From NCBI GenBank assembly GCA_025201845.1, contig MU603958.1, positions 62,001 to 126,000 of the forward strand: 64,000 nucleotides of DNA. The letters are read 5' to 3'. The position numbers and the translations under genes are program-made. Positions 7,857-18,087 of this stretch are shown here, piece after piece (positions within the stretch are counted from its first letter, which is position 1; the number at the start of each line of letters is the position of its first letter). Origin of the DNA: Martensiomyces pterosporus (taxonomy: Eukaryota > Kickxellomycota > Kickxellomycetes > Kickxellales > Kickxellaceae). The notes under the pieces were generated by a model. That model was not told where the DNA came from. It saw nothing but the letters and a program-made list of their open reading frames with translations, and made no database searches.

Positions 7857-10800
7857 CTACTTGCCAATGCTGTTTGTCTCAACGAGCTGAGCAAACAGGC
7901 CGCCCTTTGCAATGAGATTCTTTGGTGTGTCAAACTCTGCAACTCGTCCTTGGTCCATGACGATGATTCGGTCGCTGTTCATGACGGTGTCCAGGCGGTG
8001 TGCAATTGTGAGGACTGTGCAGTCCTTGAACTCTTTGTGGATAACGTCGTGGATCGCCTTGTCGGTCTCCAAATCGACATCCGCTGTGGCTTCATCGAGA
8101 ACAAGGATCTTGCGCTTGCGCATCAGAGCCCTGCAAAGGCTGAAGAGCTGGCGTTGGCCAGCGCTGAAGCCCCGTCCACCATACAAAACATGCTTCCGCA
8201 GGCCGACGTTTCTCATTGGGCTAGGCTTGAGGCGCCTCGCTCTCCGATCAAATGCCAGGATGACCAGACGCAAAAGCCATCCGGCCTTCTCCCATCTCTC
8301 CTTCTGAGCCCTCTCCTCGCCATCATCTTCGTCACCACCATTGCTGTCATCATCGCCAGAGGCTGAACTAACGCCAGCCTTTGGTTTAGCTGGCGGCTTG
8401 CGCTTTGGGGAAATGATGCTGGCCATTGAGCACTTGATGAGCGCTGCCCACATGTCTTCGATGGTAAACTCGCGCAGCGGATCGAGGTTTCTTCTGACAC
8501 TCCCTTGGAAGAGCGCCGAGTCTTGCGGTATAATGCCGATTCGCGGACGCATCTCGGCAAGATCAAACTTGGAGATGTCTTCGCCGTCAACCAGAATCGA
8601 CCCACTGGCGCCCTCATAGATCCTAAACAGGGCTCTTGTCAGCGACGACTTGCCTGCGCCTGTCCGCCCAACAATGCCAATCTTTTCGCCAGGGTTGATG
8701 GTCAGCGAGATGTCCTTTAGCGACAGATCCAACCCGTCGCTGTAGCGCATGCTAAAGTTGCAGAACTCGATCTTTCCTGCCGAGGGCCACTCACTGGGCA
8801 GCGAAGCATGCGCCGCATTGCGCGATCCCTCGGGTTCCATCTCAGTATACTTCTGCAACACCAAGACATTGTCGCAGTATCTAGAAACTCGGCCGCGCAA
8901 ACTCACCACGTTGATTAGCCGCCCAGAGAGCTCATGGACGAGCCGCTCGCATCTCTTGAAATCCCCCGACGTAAGCTTCAACGGCGTCCACTGCAGCTGA
9001 AGGAGCATGATTAGCAAAACCACAAAGTTAGACGCTGTGCGGGTGGCTGAGTATACCGTTGCTGAAAGCGAGCCCAGTGCCTCTCTTGGCTGGCTCAAGC
9101 GCGCCTTTCTGTCCACACCGCCGGTGTACTGGTTGACGAAATAGTCCCCGACTCCAAGTAGCCTAATCGACCTCTGCCCATCGATTATTGTATCAACGAC
9201 TCTCATCTGGTGGATATCGCTTCGGGTTCTTATGTCCTTGACAGCCTTTTCTGTGGGAGTGGTCCATTGAGCAGCCAGGTGCAACAGGTATGCCAACAGC
9301 GGAGCCAGAAGAAGGAGCTGCGGGGCCTTTGTTGCAATGCGATAGCAGGCCAGCATGGTGGAGAGAAGCCCCGAGGCCTCGTTTTTCACAAAGTGGGGGA
9401 TGCCACGAGCCAGACTGCCACAACAGTCACTGTACGCAGATATGATCTCCTGCTTGTTGGTGCTGTCGTAAAACTCCGTTGGTGCATGCAGCAGCCCCCG
9501 AAGAAACATCGCGTTCATCCGCTCACTCATATACTTCTCAGTGATGTTTTTCTCCACAAACCTCTCTGTTGTCCAGATGATGTGGACTGTCACCTCAGAG
9601 AGTAGGCTGGCTGCCAGATACGCTAGGACAGCTGCGTTGTCTGTCGAACGGCTGTTGGCTTTCAAGGCATCCAGCTGAAAGCTATCGGCAATGAATTCGA
9701 CGACTGGCCTAAGTAGCGCTGGAAGCAGAATGACAGCGAGGACTGGGGCACCGCACAGACGAGCCAGATACGTGAGGCATTCCCCGTCAATTCCGTTCGA
9801 TTCTTTTGGCTTCCCGCTCGGCTTTGGTTTGGCCCGCTTGTCTGGGGCCGTGCCAACTACCGTTGCGTCAGAGGCAGCAGAGTCGCTACTCTCCGATCCA
9901 GGAGACTGCACGCGGAAGGGGCGCCGTGAGATCTCGCTGTAGTCCTTGGGCTGCTGAATCTCTACCCTGGCTGTGTTATTTTTCAGGCGGACGATCTGGT
10001 TAGAGAAGGGAAGTATGTGGTCCGAGTTGGTGGACACGATGCGCAGCTTGTTGCCCAGAATGCCGGTGTCCATGATCACGTTGTCCAGCAGATGGCGCTT
10101 GACCTGCTCGTCCACAGCCGATAGAGGGTCATCGAGTATGTAGATGTCGGCCTGCGAATACACTGCGCGTGCAAGGGCCAGCCTGGCCTTCTGCCCACCC
10201 GAGATGTTGATGCCGCGGTCGCCAATCTCGGTCAGGTCCCTTTCTGACCACACATCGATGTCGCTAATCAGCGCACAGGCATGGACGACCCTCCAGTAAA
10301 GATCCTCGTCGAATGCGCGCCCAAAAGTAATGTTGTCGCGCAGCGTGCCGTTCATGATCCACGGTGACTGCTCCACATAGCCAATAGTGCCATGAACCTG
10401 ACCGCTGCCCTCAGTCATCTCAACCTCGCTGCACATGGCGAGCAAGAGCGACGACTTCCCCGACGCGACCTTGCCTATGACTGCTACCAACTCGCTGCTG
10501 CCTGCGTTGAGCGTGATGTTCTTCAGCACGGCTCGCTTTTTNNNNNNNNNNNNNNNNNNNNNNNNNNNNNNNNNNNNNNNNNNNNNNNNNNNNNNNNNNN
10601 NNNNNNNNNNNNNNNNNNNNNNNNNNNNNNNNNNNNNNNNNNNNNNNNNNNNNNNNNNNNNNNNNNNNNNNNNNNNNNNNNNNNNNNNNNNNNNNNNNNN
10701 NNNNNNNNNNNNNNNNNNNNNNNNNNNNNNNNNNNNNNNNNNNNNNNNNNNNNNNNNNNNNNNNNNNNNNNNNNNNNNNNNNNNNNNNNNNNNNNNNNNN

Positions 10801-12654
10801 NNNNNNNNNNNNNNNNNNNNNNNNNNNNNNNNNNNNNNNNNNNNNNNNNNNNNNNNNNNNNNNNNNNNNNNNNNNNNNNNNNNNNNNNNNNTCGCGCAGC
10901 GTGCCGTTCATGATCCACGGTGACTGCTCCACATAGCCAATAGTGCCATGAACCTGACCGCTGCCCTCAGTCATCTCAACCTCGCTGCACATGGCGAGCA
11001 AGAGCGACGACTTCCCCGACGCGACCTTGCCTATGACCGCTACCAACTCGCTGTTGCCTGCGCTGAGCGTAATGTTCATCAGCACGGCTCGCTTTTTCCT
11101 CCGGGCGAATGAGCAATCGTCCAGTTTGATGGATGGACCAGACTCTGTTGGCTCCTTGCTCCTAGGAAGTACATCGACACTGTCCCCCCTGAGAGCCGAT
11201 TCCAGATCGCGGTTATTCTCAAATGCACCGGCGATGCTACAGAAACCACGGTAGACTACAGATACGTGGTGCCTCATGCTGTTGATGTGCTCCACAAGTA
11301 GCAGGAGCTCAGCATTCGAGATAGAGGCGGACGTTTTCAGGTGAAGGACAATTGTGAAGTACACTGATATGTCGCGCGATACGTGCTGCAGGACATTGAC
11401 AGCGTAGCTCGCGGCGCGAGCAGCACGAGCGTACCAGTGCTTATTCGCACCCTTTCTCTTGTCGTAGTTCATGATCTCTGGGTCGTAGTACCTGCGCTCC
11501 CATCCATAGAACTTTATCGACTTTATCCCAAAGTAGACCTCGTCAATAATAGAGGATGGTACGTAGTAGCCATCGCGATAGTAGCTGCTGGTGTCTATCA
11601 CTGAGATGCCCCACTCCAGCACTGCCAGCACAACTGACACAAGCATTGGCGTGGCCACAACCCACCCAATATTTCGGTAAATAAGCCATATCGTGAATGC
11701 TGCGCTCGCAATCGAAGATGCTTGCGAGTATGCCCGAGTCAGGTAAATGATGAGGTTACGAGCCATGAATTTGTAGTATTGTCTATTGCCCTTGCTCTCC
11801 AGCCCCGAGTTTGACAGAGGCAGGCGAAACAGCTCCAGGCCAACGGCATCGATAACCCTTTTCTCTTCGGCCCGTGTCATGCTCTCCAGACGACCATGCT
11901 GTGACTGCAATAGCCGCAATGCCATGTAGGAAAGGAGCAGCCAGTAGCACTCATACCACTCATGCTTCGCAGTCTCGTCCACGCATCTGAGCAGCCTCCC
12001 AAAGATGACAGTCTGGCTGACAGTCATAATTTCGTATGACGATTTGAGGAGGAAAAGCGGGAGCAACGGACGCCATGTCATGCCGATGATGGCACGTATG
12101 ATGAACAGCGGCTTTTTGGAGTCGTATCTGAACTCGCTGTGAGATAAGCGAAGGTGGAGCCGATCGGGGAGGCGCCAGATGTCATCCAGGACGAGGCCAC
12201 GAAGGCGATTAAGGCGGATAAGCTGGCGCTCCTTTGCATATCCAATGGCCTCCATAGCCTGGTACAGCGCACTCCACCCCTGGGCGCTGAGACCGGCCAG
12301 TAGTAGGTATGTGTGCATGCCAACCACGGCGGCGCTAACCCAGACGCCATGATCACTGCCCTGCAATACCGAGTGGATACCAAGAAGATTGGTGGCTACA
12401 AAGATGCTGAACCCGTCAGAATGAGTGGCGAGAACAGGAAGAACAAGCACAGCAAGCTGATGAAGATAGCCAGTCCAGCCGATTGTGTTGGCAGCCAAGA
12501 CAACAAAGAGCAAAGCACAAACGCACTGGGTAAGCGGCCCGTCAAAATGGCTGCGGGTGCGGGTGCCTCCCCTAAATGGGAGCACCAGGGCAGCCACTAG
12601 CGCCAGAGCATCTACAGCAGGCGGCGCCAGCACATTGAGTTTAAGCGGCCGCAT
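7857..12654 (-). CDS. ABCC (MRP/YCF1-type) full-length ABC transporter, interrupted by assembly gap
   Basis: The ATG is at 12652-12654 and the stop at 7857. The N-terminal part (12654-10892) has many membrane helices (TMD1) and reaches NBD1 with Walker A GKVASGKSS. After the gap, NBD1 continues with signature NISGGQKARLALARA and Walker B IYILDDPLSAVD (about 10215-10105). TMD2 and NBD2 follow, with Walker A GRTGAGKSSL near 8660, signature FSAGQRQLF near 8160 and Walker B ILVLDEATADVD near 8090. This TMD-NBD-TMD-NBD order with LDDPLSAVD is typical of ABCC exporters of glutathione conjugates and organic anions in vacuole or plasma membrane. NBD2 carries an unusual acidic/basic insertion (about 8410-8190). 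If the repeated 206 bp on both sides of the gap are overlapping contig ends, one protein of about 1410 residues results. Otherwise two tandem paralogues have been fused here. Confidence 0.85.
10336..10541. repeat. 206-bp direct repeat, left copy (flanks gap)
   Basis: It matches 10892-11097 with five substitutions, all in the last 65 bp next to the gap. Three of them change residues (MNITLSAGN versus KNITLNAGS). Confidence 0.95.
10542..10891. other. Assembly gap (350 N)
   Basis: A run of 350 N sits inside the first nucleotide-binding domain of the ABC transporter. The sequence on each side is nearly the same, so the true gap size may be zero, negative or much larger. Confidence 0.99.
10892..11097. 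repeat. 206-bp direct repeat, right copy (flanks gap)
   Basis: This is the partner of 10336-10541 in the same orientation. It encodes the same Walker A region of NBD1. Confidence 0.95.
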
Positions 12655-13385
12655 GGCAGCGAAGCGATATGAATCAAGTATGTTCTGTTGTATTCAGTGG
12701 AGCAATAAAGTTAGTAGCGACCGAGCCGATAGACACCGGTGCCGTCGATTTTGTTAGGAAAGCCTGTGGGGGCAAAAACGAGTTTGACGTCTGGAGGGAT
12801 ATTGAATGAATACTGAATGAGCACCAGGAAAGAAACCAAAAGAGCTTTCCATCCAGCGGGAAACGATGCCTTTATAGCCAGACGAGTGGTGGCGCAGCCA
12901 AACTGACTGCTCCCTCAGCGGAGTCGTTTTTGCAACAGACGTGGAAAGGGACGCAGTGCGACAATCAGGCACAAGGGATTTAAGGCGGGACACAAGTCAG
13001 CTCGGCGGAGAGTGGCCTATTGTCCATGAGAAAGCTGTAGCTGCTGCGCATATTTTGGCATCAGTGCAGCGGGATGCCATTTTTGACATTGTCCGCAGTG
13101 CACCCTTAAGGTGCATCCGCACCACCATGCATGTCAGCTTTGGTTCACAGACGAGTATCCGGGATTTATTGCTTCCCCAACCAGCGCGGTGATCATTGCA
13201 AGGCGATTTAGACGCTGAATTAAACACATTCGTGATATCTGTTCTGAGCAAACCCAATGCTGAAAATGAGAAAGGCATCGCGAGCAGTGGCAGTCATATC
13301 TGTTCTGAGCAAACCCAATGCTGAAAATGAGAAAGGCATCGCGAGCAGTGGCAGTCATCGGAAAGGGCATGATGCAGGTGAGGAG
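12655..13385. other. Intergenic region upstream of ABC transporter; holds a 61-bp tandem repeat
   Basis: This 731-bp region contains the ABC transporter promoter, without a clear TATA box, and the 3' flank of the secreted-protein gene. Apart from the 61-bp duplication at 13235-13356 I see no gene or RNA. Confidence 0.5.
13235..13356. repeat. Two perfect tandem copies of a 61-bp unit
   Basis: Copy one is 13235-13295 and copy two is 13296-13356. Both begin ATATCTGTTCTGAGC and end CAGTGGCAGTC. They are identical, which suggests a recent duplication. They sit 30 bp downstream of the stop codon of the minus-strand gene at 13386, probably in its 3' UTR. Confidence 0.95.
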
Positions 13386-15866
13386 CTACTTCAAAGCCTT
13401 ACGGCAGATCTTGTTGACGGCCTTCTTGGTAGACCTGTTGATGTAGTCGCCAGCATATGTGGTGAAGTTGCTGACGCCAGCATCAAGCCAGCTGGCGATG
13501 CCATCGAGCTGCTGAGCCCTCTCCTTGGCTGCAGATGCGCTAGATGCGCCTTCCAGCTGCGCCATCAGAGCGGCTCTCCGAGCCACACCGCCATCAAAGA
13601 ACGCAAGGAACTTGGACGTGACCCCGGTGAAGTAGCGGTCCTTGACCTCCGCCTTGGATTCGGCACTCTCGAGCACGATAAAGTAGCTGCCGAGCATGGC
13701 CTTCATGCTACTGAACGTCTTATTCTTGGCATCCATGTACTTCTTCAGAGCTGTGAGCGTGTTGGTGTCCTGGAAGAAGCTTTGGTCGATGTTGCCTGTG
13801 AACACCTGGTGCTTGAGACTGGCAACCTTGTATGTCAGGACCTGGGAGTTGTCGGGGCCATTGATGAGCCTGCGCACCATGCTGTTGAAGCCCGGCATGA
13901 CCTGGCTGATGCGCTGGCACATTTCCTTGGCCCTGCTGCTGTCCTGCACGGCAGTGAACGCAAGCAGCTCGCTGAGTGGCCACACGTGGTCGCAGGTCGT
14001 TGTTGGGTAGGTCTTTTCGAATCCACCCAGATCAAATGGGGGATTTGGCTTGAGATACTGCCTCTGCAACACCTTGCCATCGGGGCAGGTAACTGTGCCG
14101 TTCAGCTGGGTGACCACAGTGCTGGAGGTCTGGTGGCAGTAGCACAGGACCTGGTCATCTGGGGAGTTGTACCCGCTGATCTGGCTGGTGCTCTGGATGC
14201 CAAAGATGCAGTCGTCCTTTGAAACAGCAGCGGAGCCTGATTGTGACTGGGAGGGCACAGACCGCTTGTTGCTGAAAGAGCGCTCGCTTGGAGCCACAGG
14301 AAGAGATCTTGTGCTTTTCGTGGTAGAGTCGCTGTCAGAATCCGCAGGGCTGAAATCAGCAAACTCGCTCACCTTGTCGCATGCCATTTTCTTCAGGTAG
14401 TCCTTGACCTTTCCAATCTTTGGGCGCAGCTTGACAAAAAGCTCCTGAACGCGCTTGGGGAGAACATCCCAGACCTTTGTGAAGATCTGTTTGCCAACCT
14501 TGATTCCCTCCTCGGTATACTTGATGGCCTTTCCGATTACAGGAAGCTGTTTGGCAGCATCAAACGCGCTGGCGACTGTTTTGATTGTGCTTGCGACATT
14601 CTTGGCGGCAGTGATTGCCTCGGCAACTGCGGTGATGGCCTCGCCAACCACCCCAACTATGCCATCTACGAGTCCACCGAGGAGGATGCCGAGCACGACC
14701 TCAAGGACCATCCCCTTCACAAACTTCTCCATCTCCATTGCCTTGTCGACCCACTCCTTATATTGGTAGTACTGATCAAGGACGTCGTTCCCGGACTGCG
14801 TGCGGACAATGACCTGGATGACGGAGTTGTACAGGGCGTTTACGTCGGTGGAGTGTGAGGACAGCATGGATTTCATGGATGACAGCGACTCACGAGCACT
14901 GTTGGTGAAGTTGGTCAGCACAATGCCCATCTTTGGCGGGTAATCGTCCTTGAGTCCTGGCACTATGAACTCCCTACTATAGCGCATTGGGCCGCCGAGA
15001 GTGCCTGGGGGAGGAACGCGCTTATGCAGCTGACCGGGATTAGCATTAGCAAGTGCCAGCCCCTGGTTTCCTGTTGCCAGGGCCCTTTCGTTGCTCATAA
15101 CGATGTACTTGGGCTGGTGTTTCGCATCCATCTTGATGACATCCCGAGTCAGCCCCAGTGTGCTGTTGAGGTAGTCGTTGAAGGATTTTTGGGCACCCTG
15201 GTCGGACTTGAGTGTGAAATTAGCCGACATATCGTCGTTCATGTCAGTGGGGCACTGGATCTTGCTACGACTACCCGGTGTCGTGCAGTCAAACCACGAT
15301 GGGTTCTTGAAGCACATGGCCTCAAGTCGTGTACCGTAGTAGTCCTGCACGTAGTCTTGATACTTGGTCTGCCACTTGCCCTTCATCTCGTCGTCGTCCA
15401 GACTGCTGTTGGCGGCGTTCATGAACATCTCCATCATGCGCGTGCCAGCAAGGAGGTACAGCTGGTACACACGCTCAGGCATCAGGCCGTGCTTTTCCTC
15501 GACAACCTTGGCCACCTCGTCAAAAACGGTGTCCCAGAAATCGTCGGGCATATGCTTGTTGTCCTTCAGGTACATTACGTTCTTGATGCGGCTGAGGAAG
15601 TCGTCGTCAGAGATGTCGCCAATTTGCTTAACTTCATAGAAGCTGTAGGTGACCTGGGGTTCGTCGATCATGACATCAGCAGGCTTTGGGCCAGAGACAG
15701 CAGCAGAAGCAGAAGCAGAAGCAGAAGGAGTGGGTGTCGTGGCTAGGGCTGCGGGTGCAGAAGAGCGAATGGCAGATTGAGGAAGAGCAGCGGCAGAGGA
15801 CACGGGAAAGGAAACGCTGGCCGCCGATGCAACGGCTCCAAGAAGAACCAAATAAAGGTGTTTCAT
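13386..15866 (-). CDS. Large secreted protein of unknown function with internal hydrophobic segment
   Basis: The product has 826 residues. The start is set at the ATG at 15864-15866 because it opens a good signal peptide (MKHLYLVLLGAVASAASVS); the frame is open further upstream but without signal character. A Ser/Ala/Pro-rich linker follows. The N-terminal half is helical with paired Cys. At about residues 379-416 there is a long hydrophobic Gly/Ala/Val-rich stretch (MVLEVVLGILLGGLVDGIVG, then Ala-rich helices) that could insert in membranes. A Lys-rich segment, a Ser/Asp-rich linker with a possible KR processing site (SNKRSV) and a C-terminal Cys-containing helical domain follow. I do not recognise a named family. 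The hydrophobic segment next to an acidic-basic helix loosely recalls the C-terminal region of killer-toxin-like fungal chitinases, but there is no chitinase domain, so this is only a weak lead. It could be an effector, an antagonism factor or a surface protein. Confidence 0.75.
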   Translation of the reverse strand: MKHLYLVLLGAVASAASVSFPVSSAAALPQSAIRSSAPAALATTPTPSASASASAAVSGPKPADVMIDEPQVTYSFYEVKQIGDISDDDFLSRIKNVMYLKDNKHMPDDFWDTVFDEVAKVVEEKHGLMPERVYQLYLLAGTRMMEMFMNAANSSLDDDEMKGKWQTKYQDYVQDYYGTRLEAMCFKNPSWFDCTTPGSRSKIQCPTDMNDDMSANFTLKSDQGAQKSFNDYLNSTLGLTRDVIKMDAKHQPKYIVMSNERALATGNQGLALANANPGQLHKRVPPPGTLGGPMRYSREFIVPGLKDDYPPKMGIVLTNFTNSARESLSSMKSMLSSHSTDVNALYNSVIQVIVRTQSGNDVLDQYYQYKEWVDKAMEMEKFVKGMVLEVVLGILLGGLVDGIVGVVGEAITAVAEAITAAKNVASTIKTVASAFDAAKQLPVIGKAIKYTEEGIKVGKQIFTKVWDVLPKRVQELFVKLRPKIGKVKDYLKKMACDKVSEFADFSPADSDSDSTTKSTRSLPVAPSERSFSNKRSVPSQSQSGSAAVSKDDCIFGIQSTSQISGYNSPDDQVLCYCHQTSSTVVTQLNGTVTCPDGKVLQRQYLKPNPPFDLGGFEKTYPTTTCDHVWPLSELLAFTAVQDSSRAKEMCQRISQVMPGFNSMVRRLINGPDNSQVLTYKVASLKHQVFTGNIDQSFFQDTNTLTALKKYMDAKNKTFSSMKAMLGSYFIVLESAESKAEVKDRYFTGVTSKFLAFFDGGVARRAALMAQLEGASSASAAKERAQQLDGIASWLDAGVSNFTTYAGDYINRSTKKAVNKICRKALK

Positions 15867-16502
15867 GGTTGGCGTGATTGAGTGTGGAGGGGGTGGTGCA
15901 ATTTTATGCAAATGAAAATAATATGCAGCACGGCAATGAGTGAAGAAGGGGTGTGCAAGTGATATGAAGAAAGTTGTGTGGAGGTGCATGAAGATGTGGG
16001 CGCTGGGAAGCGGTGTATTTATATGGCATTTTCAGAGTTATGTTGGATACCGTCGGCATTCTTAACAGCATACCACCGCGCTGTCGCAGCGCATGGAGGA
16101 TTGGTGAATCCTCATAGAATTCTACGAGAGAAATCAAGGGAGCGCCTTTGTAGCGTCCTTTCTGAGTGGGGGATCCTTCAGGGATGTTGTGGCAATCGCT
16201 GGTGTTCTCTTTTCAACACAAAACCCGCACACTGCAGCCCAACTCCTGAGCACCCTGGAGAAACACCGAAGACATCCCGGCTACAGCGACTGAGGTTGGC
16301 TGGCCGGGATGCACCAAAAGCCGGGTCGGCGAAGGGCAGGCTCGGTTTCCGCCATTTATTAAGGCAGCTAGGAATCAGATGCACAAAGCGGTGCTGCTAT
16401 AAATACTATCGCCCTGCGAGGCAGTGGGTGGTTTTATTTACTGGCAGATAAGCTAACGTAATAAATTGAGGCTATGCGCCTGTTCGATAGTCTGGCGCTA
16501 GA
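15867..16502. other. Intergenic region with TATA box for the secreted protein
   Basis: A TATAAATA box on the minus strand at 16016-16023 lies about 150 bp before the ATG at 15866. A second TATAAATA on the + strand at 16398-16405 points towards the 3' end of the NmrA-like gene, and no + strand gene follows it. I see nothing else here. Confidence 0.5.
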
Positions 16503-17432
16503 CTACTCCTTGGCTGGACCGCGGAATCCCGTAGCCCTCCAGAACGCCTCGGGAGTGACGAACTCGTGTGGGACACGCTTGTTGATCTCAACATAGTCTG
16601 GCAGTCCCTCAAACATGTTGTACTTGGAAAAGAACTCAAACATACCCCTGAGATCGTCGCTCTCGACCAGCTCCAGGGGGACGTGGTACGCCTTGGCCTT
16701 GATGCCAGTGGCAGCGGTAAACGCCTCGGCAATCTCGTTCTGGGAGTAGTAGCCGCTGGCGACAGGGAGCACCTTGCCCTGCATCTCCTCGCGGTTGTCA
16801 ATGACGTACTTGACAAAGGGTCCTGTGTCACGCTCAACGTCGACCTGCGGGACCTTTATGTTCGAGTCAACTGGGAGGCCCAGAATGACGGTCTCGCCAT
16901 CCTCATCCCAACGAGGGCCCTGCAGCTGATTCTGGTAGTATGCGCACAGCTGGATGCATGCGCTCTTGACGGGCTGGCTGAGCAGGTACTCCTGGATCTT
17001 GTATTTGCCCTCAAAGTGCAGGACGCTGGTGATCTTGCCGTTGCTGATTTTGGTGGTGCTGGGGAGTGTGCTGAAGACAATGAACTCCACGCCCTCCTGA
17101 ATACTGGCGTCAATGAGGCGCTTGCCCTGCTCAAACTCGGCATCCTTGTTTGTGTCGACCGCGCCGAGGATGGCGGGCTGGAAGAACTGCGTCACGCCGA
17201 AGACGATTTGGGCGCCTGCGATGGCGCCAGGGAGAGTCGAGGGCTTGTCAAGGTTGGCCTCCACCCACTCGACGGATGGGAACTCGGTGGCCAGCTGCTG
17301 GGAAGACCTGGACGACTTGGAGCGGGTCACCGCGCGGACGTGGTAGTCATCCGAGGAGGCAAGAGTGCGGAGGACGGAGCCGCCCTGGTTTCCAGTGGCT
17401 CCAAAGATGACGACGGTTGGCTTGCTGCTCAT
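16503..17432 (-). CDS. NmrA-like NAD(P)-binding protein
   Basis: The protein has 309 residues, starting MSSKPTVVIFGATGNQGGSV at the ATG at 17430-17432. It opens with a beta strand and the glycine-rich dinucleotide motif GATGNQG of the atypical short-chain dehydrogenase family. RAVTRSKSS after the second strand fits NADP-type binding. The rest follows the NmrA/HSCARG fold (FSTLPSTTKISNGKITSVLHFEGK, then YYQNQLQGP). Fungal NmrA is a redox-sensing regulator of nitrogen metabolism, while most homologues in this family are uncharacterised sensors or reductases, so I do not assign the regulator role. The frame is open upstream of this ATG, but the TATAAAAAG box at 17537-17545 places transcription initiation close to it. 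Confidence 0.85.
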   Translation of the reverse strand: MSSKPTVVIFGATGNQGGSVLRTLASSDDYHVRAVTRSKSSRSSQQLATEFPSVEWVEANLDKPSTLPGAIAGAQIVFGVTQFFQPAILGAVDTNKDAEFEQGKRLIDASIQEGVEFIVFSTLPSTTKISNGKITSVLHFEGKYKIQEYLLSQPVKSACIQLCAYYQNQLQGPRWDEDGETVILGLPVDSNIKVPQVDVERDTGPFVKYVIDNREEMQGKVLPVASGYYSQNEIAEAFTAATGIKAKAYHVPLELVESDDLRGMFEFFSKYNMFEGLPDYVEINKRVPHEFVTPEAFWRATGFRGPAKE

Positions 17433-17536
17433 GGCTAAAAGAAGTGACGAGTGCTTGGGGCGTATTTTGCAGAATAAGCTTAATGGGGATGTGGTGGGGT
17501 GATGGTGGAAGATGGGGCCTTCTCCCAAACGCTCTC

Positions 17537-17545
17537 CTTTTTATA
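17537..17545 (-). promoter_or_regulatory. TATA box of the NmrA-like gene
   Basis: TATAAAAAG on the minus strand lies 105 bp before the ATG at 17432. Confidence 0.6.
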
Positions 17546-18087
17546 GCACTCGCTAGTCGCATGCGGCCCTCCTTCCTCCTGTCCTTGGAATATAGTGGAA
17601 GTTACGATTCCATATACCCTCATCCTAGTGCCGCTGCAACCACATGTCGTATGCCATTGTTGAAGTGCGGACGATGGCAGCGACAAATGGGAGCGGCTTA
17701 CGTGTGCATACATGCATGTTTGGGCCAAACCTACTGGTACGCACCTTGGTCGTCGTCCCTCTTGCCATCCGGCGCTGATCAGGCACCCTTGTCGTCATCG
17801 CCGCCTGATCCGCTGATTCTTCCTGATCCACGGCATGTATGCAGAGGACGTGCTGCCCCCGAAAGCGGGCAGCGTTGAGGGCCGGCGCAACAATGCAAGA
17901 CGCTCTGCTGCCTTATCAGGCTCCCATCGCTCTTATCCTCCTGCTCTCGCTTGTCCTTCGGTGCACGCCTCTCCTGCATTTCAACTGTGTTCAGCATTTG
18001 TCTTATTCCACACGGCAGCAGCAAAACCAGCACACATAAACCACAGGCCTTCCAAGTCGCACACATGGTCGTTTGGCCAACGAGAAT
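17546..18087. other. Divergent intergenic region (NmrA-like / Far11-like)
   Basis: This is the upstream region of two divergent genes. On the Far11 side I see no TATA box. An out-of-frame ATG at 18065 lies 23 bp before the chosen start. Confidence 0.45.

Noticed and set aside
16398..16405. TATAAATA on the + strand as a promoter for a + gene
   Set aside because: No coding + strand gene follows; it faces the 3' end of the NmrA-like gene. Kept only as a possible antisense promoter.
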